Assembly (NCBI GenBank): GCA_018806915.1
Contig: JAGKQI010000028.1
Location: 372,001-436,000 of the forward strand
Length of the DNA stretch: 64,000 nt
Direction: 5' to 3'
DNA from: Phytophthora colocasiae
Lineage: Eukaryota; Oomycota; Peronosporomycetes; Peronosporales; Peronosporaceae
Numbering within the stretch: position 1 is the stretch's first letter; each line of letters opens with the position of its first letter. Both the position numbers and the translations under genes were made by a program. The notes under the pieces were generated by a model. That model saw only the letters and a program-made list of their open reading frames with translations. It did not search any database and was not told the origin of the DNA. Positions 31,974-42,181 of the stretch are shown one piece after another.

Positions 31974-33380
31974 ATGGAAACTACCACGAATTACCCAGTT
32001 GTGTTGATTCATGGGGTTTTCGGGTATGAAACTCGTCGTCCTCTGTGGAACTCCTGGTCTCCATATTGGCCAGAAGAAGCTCTGGCCAACATGAATCGCA
32101 ATCACCTCATTGTAGACGTGGGGGCGTTATCGTCCGACCACGACCGAGCCTGTGAAGCCTTCTACCAGTTGTTTGGAGGTCGAGTGGACTATGGAGAAGA
32201 GCACAGTTTTGCAGCAGGCCACAATCGATTTGGAGCCACGTACGAAGCTCCGTTACACCCCAATTGGAGTCAAGACAACCCCGTCCATCTTGTCGGCCAC
32301 AGCTTCGGAGCTACCACCGCTCTGGAACTGTATCAACTCTTATGTATCGACTTCTTTCAGGTCGGAAGCGATCATCGCTGGGTTGTCAGTTTGGTCTCCA
32401 TCGCTGGTCCTCTTACTGGTTCGACTGTGACGCATCTCTTCGGGCTCAACGACCTTCAAATGGTACCGTATTCACTCGGACACTTCATTGGAGCTGTACT
32501 GGGCGTTTGGTTTAAGTTGCACACAGATTGGCCAATGTTCAGTCAAGTCTTTGACTTTCGGATGCCTCAATGGCAGTGTGTGAGCTCATTTCGAGAGATT
32601 TTGTCACCTTATGGGCGAATCAACAGTTCAACTGACCTGGCGGTCTTCAATATCCTTCCAAGAGAGCGAATGGAGCGTAATGCACGGTTAATCCACATGG
32701 ACAAGATCTTCCTCGTGTCCGTGGCAACATCCAGCCATGTAACGATACCTCGGGTTGAAATTGCGCTTGTGGTTTGTGTAGGTGTCTTCACAATTGCTGC
32801 TACTATTGGCGTTTTCAGTAGAAACGCTGCCTTGACGAGCTTGTCGGTGTTGGTCGTGTTACTTTCTCTTCCGGTGCTGCGACGACGTCTTCAAGCTCTG
32901 GATTACGCCTCGATCCCTTCTCTTTACGCTCTTGTGCTGGTCTGAGGCGACACGTTCGCTCTCTCCACATGATCTTCGATGGCTTTGATCGAACTCTGTG
33001 GGGTGAAAATGATGGTGCTGTGAATCTCCACTCCATGCTACGACCGTGGGCTTCAGCAATCGACAACGACAGTGACACGGAATCGACTGCATCCACATCC
33101 TCGTCCTCTTCGTTGGAAACGCTCCCAACCACAATGAAAGCGTCTGTGGATTTGCACTTGGAAGATGAGATGCACATCAGCCCAAGAAGGCAGACACAAC
33201 TGGATCCAACGGAATAGTGCCAACTTCTCTGAACTCCGACGTGGAATCTGGTACGTTCACCGTGTCGAGAGGAACCACCTGGCTGGGACGCACTTTGACA
33301 GCGACTCACCAGCACTGTTTCAACGGCTCTTTCGAGTCCTGGCAAGCCAATTTGAGGCGAACCCTACCTTGTCTCCATGA
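31974..33380 (+). pseudogene. Near-complete lipase (copy L5) with two frame breaks
   Basis: Starts METTTNYPVVLIHGVFGYET and keeps the DHDRAC block, nucleophile GHSFG, FGLNDLQMVP region and the hydrophobic segment. The frame breaks near 32943 where one A is missing relative to the copy at 55418; the next frame carries ENDGAVNLHSM and stops at about 33217, and the catalytic-His region RNHLAGT continues in a third frame to 33380. Unlike the intact gene at 10939 it has no intron after LIHG. Everything needed for a lipase is present but not in one frame. Confidence 0.88.
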
Positions 33381-33383
33381 CGG

Positions 33384-34674
33384 AATGCTCAAAAACTTTT
33401 CTCTAATTGACGTTAGCAGCGGAAGATCAGCGAATATATGTACAAACCCTTTTATCACCTTGCCTGGCCTGCAAATTCCAAGCCTTTCGGACACTATCCA
33501 GACCCAGCGTGTGATTGTGCTACAACAACTATTCTGGTTGGACCCAGGTGACCTATGGAAAGCAACGAGCACAGAGCTTCTTCGATGTGTCCTTCCCTCT
33601 GAATTGCTCCTCTCTCCATTTGATTTCCTAGCCTGCCCCTTTTCGAGGCGGTCTACTGTAATACCGTTCAAAACCATTCCAAGTTGGTGGGCCGCATCGT
33701 GGTTTGTGGCGTCCAAACTACCGCAGCTCTCAGCTCAGTTTCAAGACGGTGTCGAGCACCAAACCAGATTTCTCAACGCAAACGTGTGGCACAATTCCTG
33801 CCTTCAGATACAGATTTACCCGGACAAGTGGTGCTCCTTGATGGTACGGGCCGGCACGGTACGAGACTTCCGCGCAGCTTTTGCTAAGGCTTCTGGCTGT
33901 CGCTGTTTGATGGATTTTTTTTCACGGGGAGAGTGGCCCATGGTTACTCAGTTTTTGGCTCGTTTTGTCCTAACTCTTCCGACTATTAACCTTCGCACTC
34001 GTATCCGGCAACTTGTCCGACTTTACGACGACTTAACCACACTGGTGGGCCAAGTTGTACGTCCCGATGGTTTACTACAAGGGCCGGTCATGCTAGGTGC
34101 TTTTGCTCCGCCGTTTGGGGTATTTCAAAACGGTGGGCTCAGTGCTTTTCCGTCTCTAACCAAGCGCAATATCCGCCGAATCTTCATGGATGGTACGCTG
34201 GAGCTGCAAAACCACCCCCTTGTTTATCATTTTGCTGGATTTACTCGAGAGAATTTGGTGGATACCCTCCTGGCGCTCAAAGACCTTCGTCAGGTGGTCC
34301 TTCCTGTATACGCTGATCTACAATTCCGCTTGTGTACGATTTTCCGCAGTGTCACACTCCACTGCGTTTGGACAGCCCGCAACAAGCACCACTTTGAAAA
34401 TCGGCCGCCTTTGGAAGCGCGGAATGCAATCTATCAAGTTTACTCGACTTTCAGCAGCCACTACTACGTTCTTCTACTGCGAACGAGCGATCTCGTTTTC
34501 AAAGGTGTCTTCATCAGTTCCCGCCTGGCTCCCGGTTCCAACGTTTCACTACAGCTCACCCACGACTATTCTCACTTCGACGGAAGGTACTCTGTGCTGA
34601 CGAAAATGGTTGCCTCCAAGCCCCACCCTGTCCCCGCACCACTGACTAACACTACTACCCGCCGTAGTCAGTAG
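33384..34674 (+). pseudogene. C-terminal part of a LINE-type reverse transcriptase ORF
   Basis: A frame open from before 33384 to the stop at 34674 has no RT catalytic motif but resembles the region after the RT domain of plant- and oomycete-type LINEs, notably LHCVWTARNKHHFENRPP (the W-x-x-R-N pattern of the zf-RVT region). It begins abruptly at the end of the lipase copy, typical of a 5'-truncated LINE insertion. The following ~285 bases (34675-34960) hold no recognisable gene. Confidence 0.5.
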
Positions 34675-35114
34675 CCGCTAGCTTTTTGAGAAGTCCGGTT
34701 GCTAACCCCGTTGGCAACTGATAAACATTCAACACGAATAGTTCTCCCCCCCCTTTGTCACCTTGCCTTCTCTTCTGTCCCTACAGTCTGAGGGTGTCTC
34801 ACTCCTGCACTTCTCGCCCCTCGATCGAGTCGTAAGCATTGTATCAATACACACGCAACCCAATGCTCTTGTCGCCTCGAATTCTCCAACCTTCTTTCTT
34901 TCCCTCCTGTGCTATTGACTCCCGCTTCCATCCTTTGTTTTTTGTACGACACCGACCTTGTTACATGTTGTGGTGCCGCACGCGGCCGCTTCCTCGTGCA
35001 GGGCTGCGGCCCGGAAGGCCGTCCTGCAGATACGAATCCTCCGTGTACGTGAAGCCTTTGAACGGATCGTTGCCCGTCAGACTGCTACCGTACGCGTTGG
35101 CACCGGGTCGTCGT

Positions 35115-35122
35115 CCCATAGC
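35115..35122. repeat. Target-site duplication of the hAT element, left
   Basis: CCCATAGC, repeated exactly at 36134-36141. Confidence 0.95.
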
Positions 35123-36133
35123 CAGGGTTGTGAAAAATAAGATTGTTATTTAATTGAGCTCCAAGACTCGGGTCAATCAATAATTTGTTTATTGCAATTT
35201 TTTTTCAATCATAGCGCTGCCTAGTGTTCCGAGCTTCTTGTCGGACTGCCGCTACTACAAGCTGCGGATCCCATTGCTCTCTATTGTACTCAAGGAATAG
35301 AAGCGTTTCCAGCGTCGTGGGGTGCATTGCTCGGCGATTCATGCTGAAAATCAGACCTGCCTTTGAGAACAGTCTCTCGACTTCGTTAGACGTCGACGGA
35401 ATCCAGCCCAGTGGAATGTAGCGAGACTGTGGGGGCTTCTGACGTTGTCTTAGCACGCGCTCCGCGAAAGGAAGTTCGAAGTCTTCGTCTTTATCATTTC
35501 TTTCATTGGTGGCTTCAAGCCGGCAGAGCGCCACGATCTCTTCCGGGGTGAGAGAAGACTCTTTTCCGGAGAGAACTTTAACTACACCGCTTTCAAAGCG
35601 TGGCGCTTTAACAACGGTGGCTTGTGGGCTGAGATATTTCGCAGTCGGTGTGAACTCCTTCATAATGGCATCAAACAGACACCGCACGTCCAATAAAGTC
35701 GCCTCAGGCGTCTCGACACCACTCCCTTGAAGACGTTTGTTGACGCTCCCGATATTCAAACAGCACTTCACAAAGTTGGCGAGGCGATGGGTTGCGAGTT
35801 TCCATGTTGTAGCTGGCAGGAGGTTTGGCGACTGCGAGGGGAGATGTTTGGGTCTTGCAGAAAATAGCAAAGTGAGGAGACTACTGGAGCGTCGAGCGCT
35901 ACCTCAGAGCTGTCTCGTCGAAGGTGTTTACGTCGTACAGGCCCAGAAGACCACTGCTTGCTCGTTATTGATGCGTTAAGAGTATTCAAGTAGCTCGTAA
36001 CTTGCAGAACGCAAGCTAAACGCCACGGCGAAATGGAGGATTATTTGGACGTGATTGAGACCTCGCTCAATCAATAATTTAGTGTGTTTTAATTGAATTA
36101 TTTGAAAGTCAACTTGTTTTTTTCACAACCCTG
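35123..36133 (-). mobile_element. Deleted hAT-superfamily DNA transposon
   Basis: 1011 bp bounded by 15-bp perfect terminal inverted repeats cagggttgtgaaaaa and flanked by an exact 8-bp target duplication, both diagnostic for hAT. It retains only the 3' part of the transposase, so it cannot move by itself. Confidence 0.95.
35205..35870 (-). pseudogene. hAT transposase, C-terminal dimerisation region
   Basis: 221 codons. PSTSNEVERLFSKAGLIF and TLETLLFLEYNRE form the hAT family C-terminal dimerisation signature. The BED zinc finger and most of the RNase H-like catalytic domain are missing through internal deletion. Confidence 0.9.
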
Positions 36134-36141
36134 CCCATAGC
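36134..36141. repeat. Target-site duplication of the hAT element, right
   Basis: CCCATAGC, identical to 35115-35122. Confidence 0.95.
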
Positions 36142-36285
36142 CATCGCCATGCCGCGCACGTGGTTGTCCGGACTCACAACAGGCATATCTGTGAACTCGC
36201 GGTCGAACTGGGACGTGTCAAGCGCACCCGAGAACGTAGGGCGCCAAGGAGGAGGCAACTGACCTGTTGCAAGCGCGCCCCGCTT

Positions 36286-36630
36286 TTCACGTTACTGAGG
36301 AGACGTTTCTCTTGACCATTCTCTGTGAATACCAGTGATGACCACAGACTGAGTTCTAGCGCAATCAGTGTTTCCCCCAGACAAGCAGTGCCTGACTCAA
36401 TCAGCATTGGTTCATTGGTGACTTCGGAACCAGTGAAACTGGGTACGATGAAACTGTCAGGATTCTTGATAGAGCAGGTTGATAGAGCAGGCTGCCAGAT
36501 ATCACTGGCGGCCGTGCATGTTCCCTGTCTTGCTGCCATCAGCAAGAGAACTTTACTGAAAACTATAGGCAGTGTTGATTGTCTAGAACGCTCACTTTAC
36601 AATTTGCTAGCTACTGCAAAGCCCGGTACG
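36286..36630 (+). repeat. Repeat Z, probable first exon of family X copy 3
   Basis: A ~330-bp repeat found inverted at 57197-57527 and, more decayed, at 56440-56770. Here it lies directly upstream of family X and a plus-strand frame (36325 on) runs through SVDCLERSLYNLLATAKPG to a GTACGT donor near 36628; the acceptor would be GAGACAG at 36725. The other strand is also open, so the coding strand is not certain. Confidence 0.5.
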
Positions 36631-37425
36631 TTCATTCTCCTCGTGGTTTTCGTTTGATTGATCGAATCCGCTAAAAGAACGCTCTCCCTTTCCCATTTCT
36701 TTCCTCCTTTCATTTCCGAGACAGGTCGCGAAAGGAAACGACCATCAAAGAACGAGCCGGAAGATCGACAGAGAGGAAAGAAGGCGAAGAAGCGAGTGGC
36801 GATGGACCTGTCAGCGGTGGCATCGTATGGGGACCCTCAGGTACTACACTACACTGTAGTGTGTATGAAAACCAAGACTCACATGGTCGTATGTTTGGAT
36901 ATGAATGTAGTTGGAGGAAAACATTATTGAAGATCTGGCTGTCATCCTGGATTGGGATCTTGATGCGTTGCAAGAGTTTGTAGCGAGGGCGATCGTAAAT
37001 GATGGTGCTCCGAACCCACCGGCGAGACCAGGGTGGCTGAGGACATTTCCTCCAACAGCAGCGTCGCTTGCTGATGATATTGTGACGCATCTTGCACAAG
37101 TGGCGGGTGGTCGATTCGGGGTTGTTGTGCTTGCCCCGAACACTATGACTCAATATGTGAACATCATCGAGCAGATCACTCGACTCGAAGTCGAACCCTT
37201 CACGCAAGCCAATTTTGCTGCAGCGCCTCGAAACCAACGTCTTGCTCGGACCGGCTATTTGATGGATAATCGCAGGGTACTGCAACCACTCGATCTAGCA
37301 CGTACACCTCCACCACCACCACTACGTCAGATCTTTGCATGATCCGATGATGTTTCGCCAATGATATCGTCGCATAAGATGCGCTTTTCTTCCGATAGTT
37401 CATTCGAGAAGAAGTGATAATCCGA
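36631..37425 (+). pseudogene. Family X, copy 3
   Basis: Contains the candidate intron, a basic segment (GRERKRPSKNEPEDRQRG), then MDLSAVASYGDPQVLHYTVV in one frame and the DLDALQEFVARAI to PPPPPLRQIF domain (36911-37342) in another. It is the copy with the most complete upstream part. Its right boundary reads tgataatccgaaaag, the uninterrupted Crypton target. Confidence 0.55.
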
Positions 37426-37635
37426 AAAGTTTTTTCTCGTCCCCTCATAATACTAGTTTTATCAATATATTGTTATATTTCAGCATTACGTCCTTGCATT
37501 ACATGAGTAGCTGCCGACAGCGATTTCCAGACAATACCTCCGAGTGATTGTTTTCTTTCTCCTGAGCTACTTAACCGAAGCTCAAATCTCTCTCAGCTTT
37601 AGCAGGGCCGATGCCTCGCATACTCTTCTTCTGAT

Positions 37636-38082
37636 CTACTTAAGTAGCAAACAAATCGTCAAGTAAAAATGGAAAATATACAGAGGAGCTCCATACAGTT
37701 CGAGCCCGAATGAGACGTTGTGATAAGGTTCACGCTTTGGTAACTTGATCCGCTTCGACTCCGCTAGGATTTTCTGGTATTGGTACTCAATGACCCCCTT
37801 GGAAATACCCTCCTCCTCTATAGTTTTGTCCACTGTAGAACAAACCACATCTGAGTCTTTCAGTTGTCTGCGTCTCTTGTCAGCTTCGGAGTACAATAGA
37901 ATACACTCAGTAGGTTTTCCATCACGACCACTTCGTCCCTACAACAAATTGGGTCTGTTAATTCCCAACCAAAAACTTAAACCCAAGATGTAGACGCACA
38001 ATTTGTTGAGAAGAAGCGACAGCGACAACGGGATCGAATGATGAACCACAAATCTCACGTCTGCACGGTCAACTCCCATCTG
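37636..38082 (-). pseudogene. RecQ-type helicase fragment, copy 2
   Basis: Identical in content to the fragment at 23304-23750: motif V (DRADVRFVVHHS) and motif VI (GRSGRDGKPT) regions separated by a stop-containing segment. Confidence 0.75.
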
Positions 38083-38266
38083 TGAACAACATCACCCTTG
38101 AGGTTAGTAAATCTCCATTCCAACAAATAGTTTTACAAAGCAATTATCGTACCCCAAAGGCGCTGGTCACACAAATGATCGTCAATTGGCCCATCCATCA
38201 TCCACTGCTTCCGCACAAAATCACGACGTTTGCGTGGTAAACAGCCATGATACACTCCCGCGTGGC

Positions 38267-38607
38267 AAACCACCGCTCTGGAACTGTATCAACTCTTATG
38301 TATCGACTTCTTTCAGGTCGGAAGCGATCATCGCTGGGTTGTCAGTTTGGTCTCCATCGCTGGTCCTCTTACTGGTTCGACTGTGACGCATCTCTTCGGG
38401 CTCAACGACCTTCAAATGGTACCGTATTCACCCGGACACTTCATTGGAGCTGTACTGGGCGTTTGGTTTAAGTTGCACACCGTCGCAGCACCGGTAAAGA
38501 AGTAACAAAACTAACAACGACCTACGTTGCTTCAAGACGCTCTTCGGTTCTCTGCTCATCAACAAGTTCTGGACGTTGTGTACGCTTTTCACTCTTGGTA
38601 TTTCGTT
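38267..38607 (+). pseudogene. Lipase fragments in inverted arrangement (copy L6)
   Basis: Duplicate of 23935-24275: sense lipase segment to about 38482, then antisense segment. Confidence 0.75.
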
Positions 38608-38608
38608 T

Positions 38609-39420
38609 TTGATTGATCGAATCCGCTAAAAGAACGCTCTCCCTTTCCCGTTTCTTTCCTCCTTTCATTTCCGAGACAGGGGTGGTAGGTCGCGAAAGGA
38701 AACGACCATCAAAGTACGAGCCTGAAGATCGACAGAGAGGACGAAAGAAGGTGAAGAAGCGAGCGGAGATGGACCTGTCATCGATAACATCGTATGCGGA
38801 CGCTGCCCCTCAGGTACTACGCTACACTGTAGTGTATATGAAAACCAAGGAATACCTCACATGGTCACTTGTTTGGATATGAATGTAGTTGGAGGAAACG
38901 CTCTCGCACGTCAACATTACTGAAGACGATCCGGCTGTCATCCTGGATTGGAATATTGATGCATTGCAAGAGTTCGTAGCGAGGGCGATCGTTATTGATG
39001 GTGCTCCGAACCCACCGGCGAGACCAGGGTGGCTGAGGACATTTCCTCCAACAGCAGCGTCGCTTGCTGATGATATTGTGACGCGTCTTGCACAAGTGGC
39101 GGGTGGTCGATTCGGGATTGTTGTGCTTGCCCCGAACGATATGATTCAATATGTGAACATCAGCGTGCGGATCAGAGATCTCGAAGTCGAACCCTTCATG
39201 CAAGTCAATTTTGCTGCAGCGCCTCCAAACCAACGTCTTGCTCGGACCGGCTATTTGATGGATAATCGCAGGGTACTGCAACCACTCGATCTAGCTCGTA
39301 CACCTCCACCACCACCACTACGTCAGATCTTTTCATGATCCGATGATGTTTCGCTAATGAAATCGTCGCATAAGATGCGCTTTTCTTCCGATAGTTCATT
39401 CGAGAAGAAGTGATAATCCG
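38609..39420 (+). pseudogene. Family X, copy 4
   Basis: Basic segment at 38690 on, then the second frame 38889-39338 (149 residues from a TTG) with all domain landmarks to PPPPPLRQIFS. Its ggtgctccgaac at 39000-39011 is an uninterrupted Gypsy insertion site. Confidence 0.55.
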
Positions 39421-39896
39421 AGCAATAAAAGTTTCTTTCTCGTCCGCTCTTCTTTCGCATCATAAAACTAGTTTTACCAATAGTAGCCATAATGTCAGCA
39501 CATTAAATTAGGTTCTTATATCAGTACTTTGAAGTAATACATGGCTAGCTACCGCCTCAAGAGTGATTGTTTTCTTTCTCGTGAGCTACTTAACCGAAGC
39601 GGAAGACGTCGAAATATCTCGAGACTGGGGTGGGGATGGAGAAGAAGAAATCGATATTTTCTCTTTGTTTTGAACTTGGTTGTCACACTTTAGTTAGCTT
39701 TGCACAAGTGAATAATTATTTTGTCATTTGAATGGTACAGTAGAAGATCGTGTCTATCTTTGCCAAAGCGTTCGAATTCGATGCCATTCCTATCGGGTCC
39801 GACGTAGCAATCATTCTCCGACGGAACAACAACGAATACCAACGTCACTTTCAACCTTACGTCGTCCGTCCATCATTCCTCATTATCCTCAAAGCC
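39421..39896 (+). other. Upstream region of lipase copy L7
   Basis: Paralogous to 31456-31973; no gene. Confidence 0.6.
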
Positions 39897-40241
39897 ATGG
39901 AAACTACCACGAATTACCCAGTTGTGTTGATTCATGGGGTTTTCGGGTATGGAACTCGTCGTCCTCTGTGGAACTCCTGGTCTCCATATTGGCCAGAAGA
40001 AGCTCTGGCCAACATGAATCGCAATCACCTCATTGTAGACGTGGGGGCGTTATCGTCCGACCACGACCGAGCCTGTGAAGCCTTCTACCAGTTGTTTGGA
40101 GGTCGAGTGGACTATGGAGAAGAGCACAGTCTTGCAGCAGGCCACAATCGATTTGGAGCCACGTACGAAGCTCCGTTACACCCCAATTGGAGTCAAGACA
40201 ACCCCGTCCATCTTGTCGGCCACAGCTTCGGAGCTACCACC
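39897..40241 (+). pseudogene. Lipase copy L7, 5' part (split by giant Gypsy element)
   Basis: From METTTNYPVVLIHGVFGYGT to the nucleophile elbow GHSFGATT, where the 14.5-kb element interrupts it. CACC at 40238-40241 is the left target duplication. Confidence 0.9.
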
Positions 40242-40780
40242 TGTCGCGCACCTCCCCGGCTGGGTCGGTACCTGTGGCTGTTTGGGTGAGTACAGTCCTG
40301 AGTGGGGCCTCGGAGTTTGTCGAAGTAGAGTCTTGTAGAACGCTTTTAGTAATAAAAATACGTAAATTTGTTCTTGTCTTCTCTCGACCAGGGAAATTCG
40401 CAACTAAAAGAAATAGGGGGAGCGATAGCACTACGCTCCTAGGGACGACACCTCGTCCACCTTGCACACCTGGGCCTATGACCTGCCATCCGTCCTTGCA
40501 GTAGGCACCTGTCGCCCAACGAGAGTAGCATCTTCCCACCTTCAGGGGCGTCCATTGGTCCGAGCAGCTCTGCGGACCTCCACGCTTCCGGATCACGAGC
40601 GTCTAGCGCCATCTTTCCAAGGGGCACATCCCCCTAGTGATACGGTACCACAGGAACGGTACCGGGAGTGTAGCCTCTGGGAGGTGTAGCCATCCTACGG
40701 GTCCTAGGTCGGGTCCTCATCCTAGCTTGGCTCGAGTCCACCACCGCTGGAATGGGTCCTGCAATCCCGGGTACGGGACA
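40242..40780 (-). repeat. 3' LTR of the giant Gypsy element
   Basis: 539 bp, nearly identical to 54254-54792; aataaaa at about 40351 could serve polyadenylation in one orientation. The C-terminal ~49 codons of the membrane ORF lie in it. Confidence 0.95.
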
Positions 40781-41962
40781 TTCCCCCCGACTAGACGTTC
40801 GCCGTCCTCGGCGAACACGGTGTTGGAACTCGTCAGCCAAGCCCCGTAGCGATTCGACCATGTAGGCGTCGGCCGTCGTGAAGTGTTCCGGCATCGAAGC
40901 TCGACGAGCAGGAACGCTAGCGGCAGGTGAAGGTCCTTCTTCAGGCTCGTCCTCTGACGAGGCTGACTCTTCATTCCCTCCGCGATCACTCTCTTCACTA
41001 GACGCCTCTTCCTTGGGCATCACTTCTGGCCCACGTAGACGTTGCAGGCTAGCTTCCTCCGCACGGTAACGCTCGTCAGCGTTCCTCTGCACGCTGTCCA
41101 AAGCTTCTTCAATGATTCCTCGAGGAGCAATCTTGCGCAGACGACCTCCACGGTCTCCCAGGCGCCATCCATGCGTTACTAGACCGACAACGGCCACGAC
41201 TCCGGTGATGTTATACCCCCAAGAAGTCCATCTCTCACCGTAGTTCAGCACATTCAGGACAGCCAACACCATGACCACACCTGTGCTTCCGCACAGCACA
41301 AACTCCAGTAGATCGTAGAGCATCATTGGCAGATGTATAGCCATCGAAAGCGTTAGAAGCGTTATCCAGCACAGTCCTTGCACGCCAGCATACACGCGTC
41401 TCCAAGCGTTCACGCTTCCCTCCCTCCAGGCCTGGTAGTAGCGTCTAGCTGACTCAGTAGTTTCCAGCAAAAGGTCGGGACCGTACTCTCCGAACGTGAT
41501 CTGTCCCGCAACCCACCAACTTCGGTGCATTTGTCCATAGCGACCGTACTCGAGAGCGTTCTGCTCCAACACTTGAACAGGGACAGCAAAGAGAGCGCTC
41601 CACAGAGCAAAACCGTAGGCTAAACCGTTCAACTGACGCAAAGCAGGGTTCCGCATCACTTCCTGGTATCGCGCCGTGAAGTCAAGCCACATACCACCGT
41701 TCAAACGAGTCACTCTCCACGCCTCGGCACCAAACGTCCAGAACACGTTCCTCAGGGGCGTTGTCACAATCCAGACGAGAACCGTTCCCAAGTAAACCGG
41801 CAATAGCTCCCAGCGAGCGTACTCCACGAGCACAGAGCTCGCCCATTCGTCCATTAGTCCTTCCTGCGAGTGGTGAGACCAAAACGGAAATGGCCCCTTT
41901 GGCAACTTCCGACTCGAGCGTTCGGTCAGTTCCCCAGAGCTACCGCACGCTGCAGTACCCAA
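40634..41962 (-). CDS. Multi-pass membrane protein encoded downstream of pol in the giant Gypsy element
   Basis: 442 residues. Hydrophobic segments lie at about residues 53-78 (LLPVYLGTVLVWIVTTPL), 115-135, 195-222 (GLCWITLLTLSMAIHLPMML), 225-245 and 250-265; the C-terminal 180 residues are charged, Ser/Glu-rich and basic at the end. Position after pol is where env genes of retroviruses and errantiviruses lie, but I see no signal peptide, furin site or fusion peptide, and the multi-pass topology is unlike a typical envelope. Function unknown. Its end overlaps the LTR, so every 3' LTR must keep this frame. Confidence 0.7.
   Translation of the reverse strand: MGTAACGSSGELTERSSRKLPKGPFPFWSHHSQEGLMDEWASSVLVEYARWELLPVYLGTVLVWIVTTPLRNVFWTFGAEAWRVTRLNGGMWLDFTARYQEVMRNPALRQLNGLAYGFALWSALFAVPVQVLEQNALEYGRYGQMHRSWWVAGQITFGEYGPDLLLETTESARRYYQAWREGSVNAWRRVYAGVQGLCWITLLTLSMAIHLPMMLYDLLEFVLCGSTGVVMVLAVLNVLNYGERWTSWGYNITGVVAVVGLVTHGWRLGDRGGRLRKIAPRGIIEEALDSVQRNADERYRAEEASLQRLRGPEVMPKEEASSEESDRGGNEESASSEDEPEEGPSPAASVPARRASMPEHFTTADAYMVESLRGLADEFQHRVRRGRRTSSRGECPVPGIAGPIPAVVDSSQARMRTRPRTRRMATPPRGYTPGTVPVVPYH
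40781..40790 (-). other. Polypurine tract of the giant Gypsy element
   Basis: Minus strand TCGGGGGGAA directly before the 3' LTR; it lies inside the membrane ORF. Confidence 0.8.
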
Positions 41963-42181
41963 AACCAGTCACCTGGCATCATCGAAGGTATTTCCTTTCA
42001 ACCATCGAGACCCGATAGCCCAATCCACCCACCAACCGTAGTTAGTAGTCAAAATCGGTCCATTTGGATCACACGCTTCACTTTCTCGGATAAGGCCTTC
42101 GCAAAGTCCCAACGAGAAAGGGGCTCTTTCTCACATTACAGTTCCTTCCACGTCGAGAACACCACCGGCAACAACGTCGTC
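41963..42181. promoter_or_regulatory. Putative bidirectional promoter between the two accessory genes
   Basis: The 219 bp lie between the start of the minus-strand membrane ORF and the first ATG of the plus-strand gene. The divergent arrangement makes a shared internal promoter likely; no core motif stands out. Confidence 0.35.

Larger units (their letters stand above)
34961..36285 (-). pseudogene. AGC protein kinase C-terminal tail, interrupted by a hAT element
   Basis: On the minus strand the upstream half (36134-36285) encodes PPWRPTFSGALDTSQFDREF and MPVVSPDNH, the turn-motif part of an AGC-kinase tail. The downstream half (34961-35122) encodes NDPFKGFTYTEDSYL, the FxGFTY hydrophobic motif, and ends at TAA 34961-34963. 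The two halves are in one frame once the hAT element and one 8-bp duplicate are ignored. The match is closest to p70 S6 kinase-like tails. The kinase domain itself is absent, and at 36285 the sequence switches to another repeat, so this is a fragment. The phosphorylation sites inferred are from the family. Confidence 0.75.
37426..39005 (+). repeat. Second copy of a 1.58-kb duplicated block
   Basis: Matches 23094-24673 along its whole length with only about four differences that I found (for example at the LKLHA/LKLHT codon and in the family X part). Confidence 0.9.

Noticed and set aside
33217..33383. Start of the LINE frame overlapping the lipase C-terminus
   Set aside because: This part of the open frame lies in lipase DNA in another frame; the LINE sequence begins only after it.
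34958..35140. Plus-strand Arg/Val-rich frames near 35.0 kb
   Set aside because: They are the antisense of the AGC-kinase tail, whose motifs on the minus strand are specific.
41870..42181. Upstream extension of the antisense accessory protein from 41870
   Set aside because: This part overlaps the start of the membrane ORF on the other strand and looks unstructured; the ATG at 42182 begins a more protein-like sequence.
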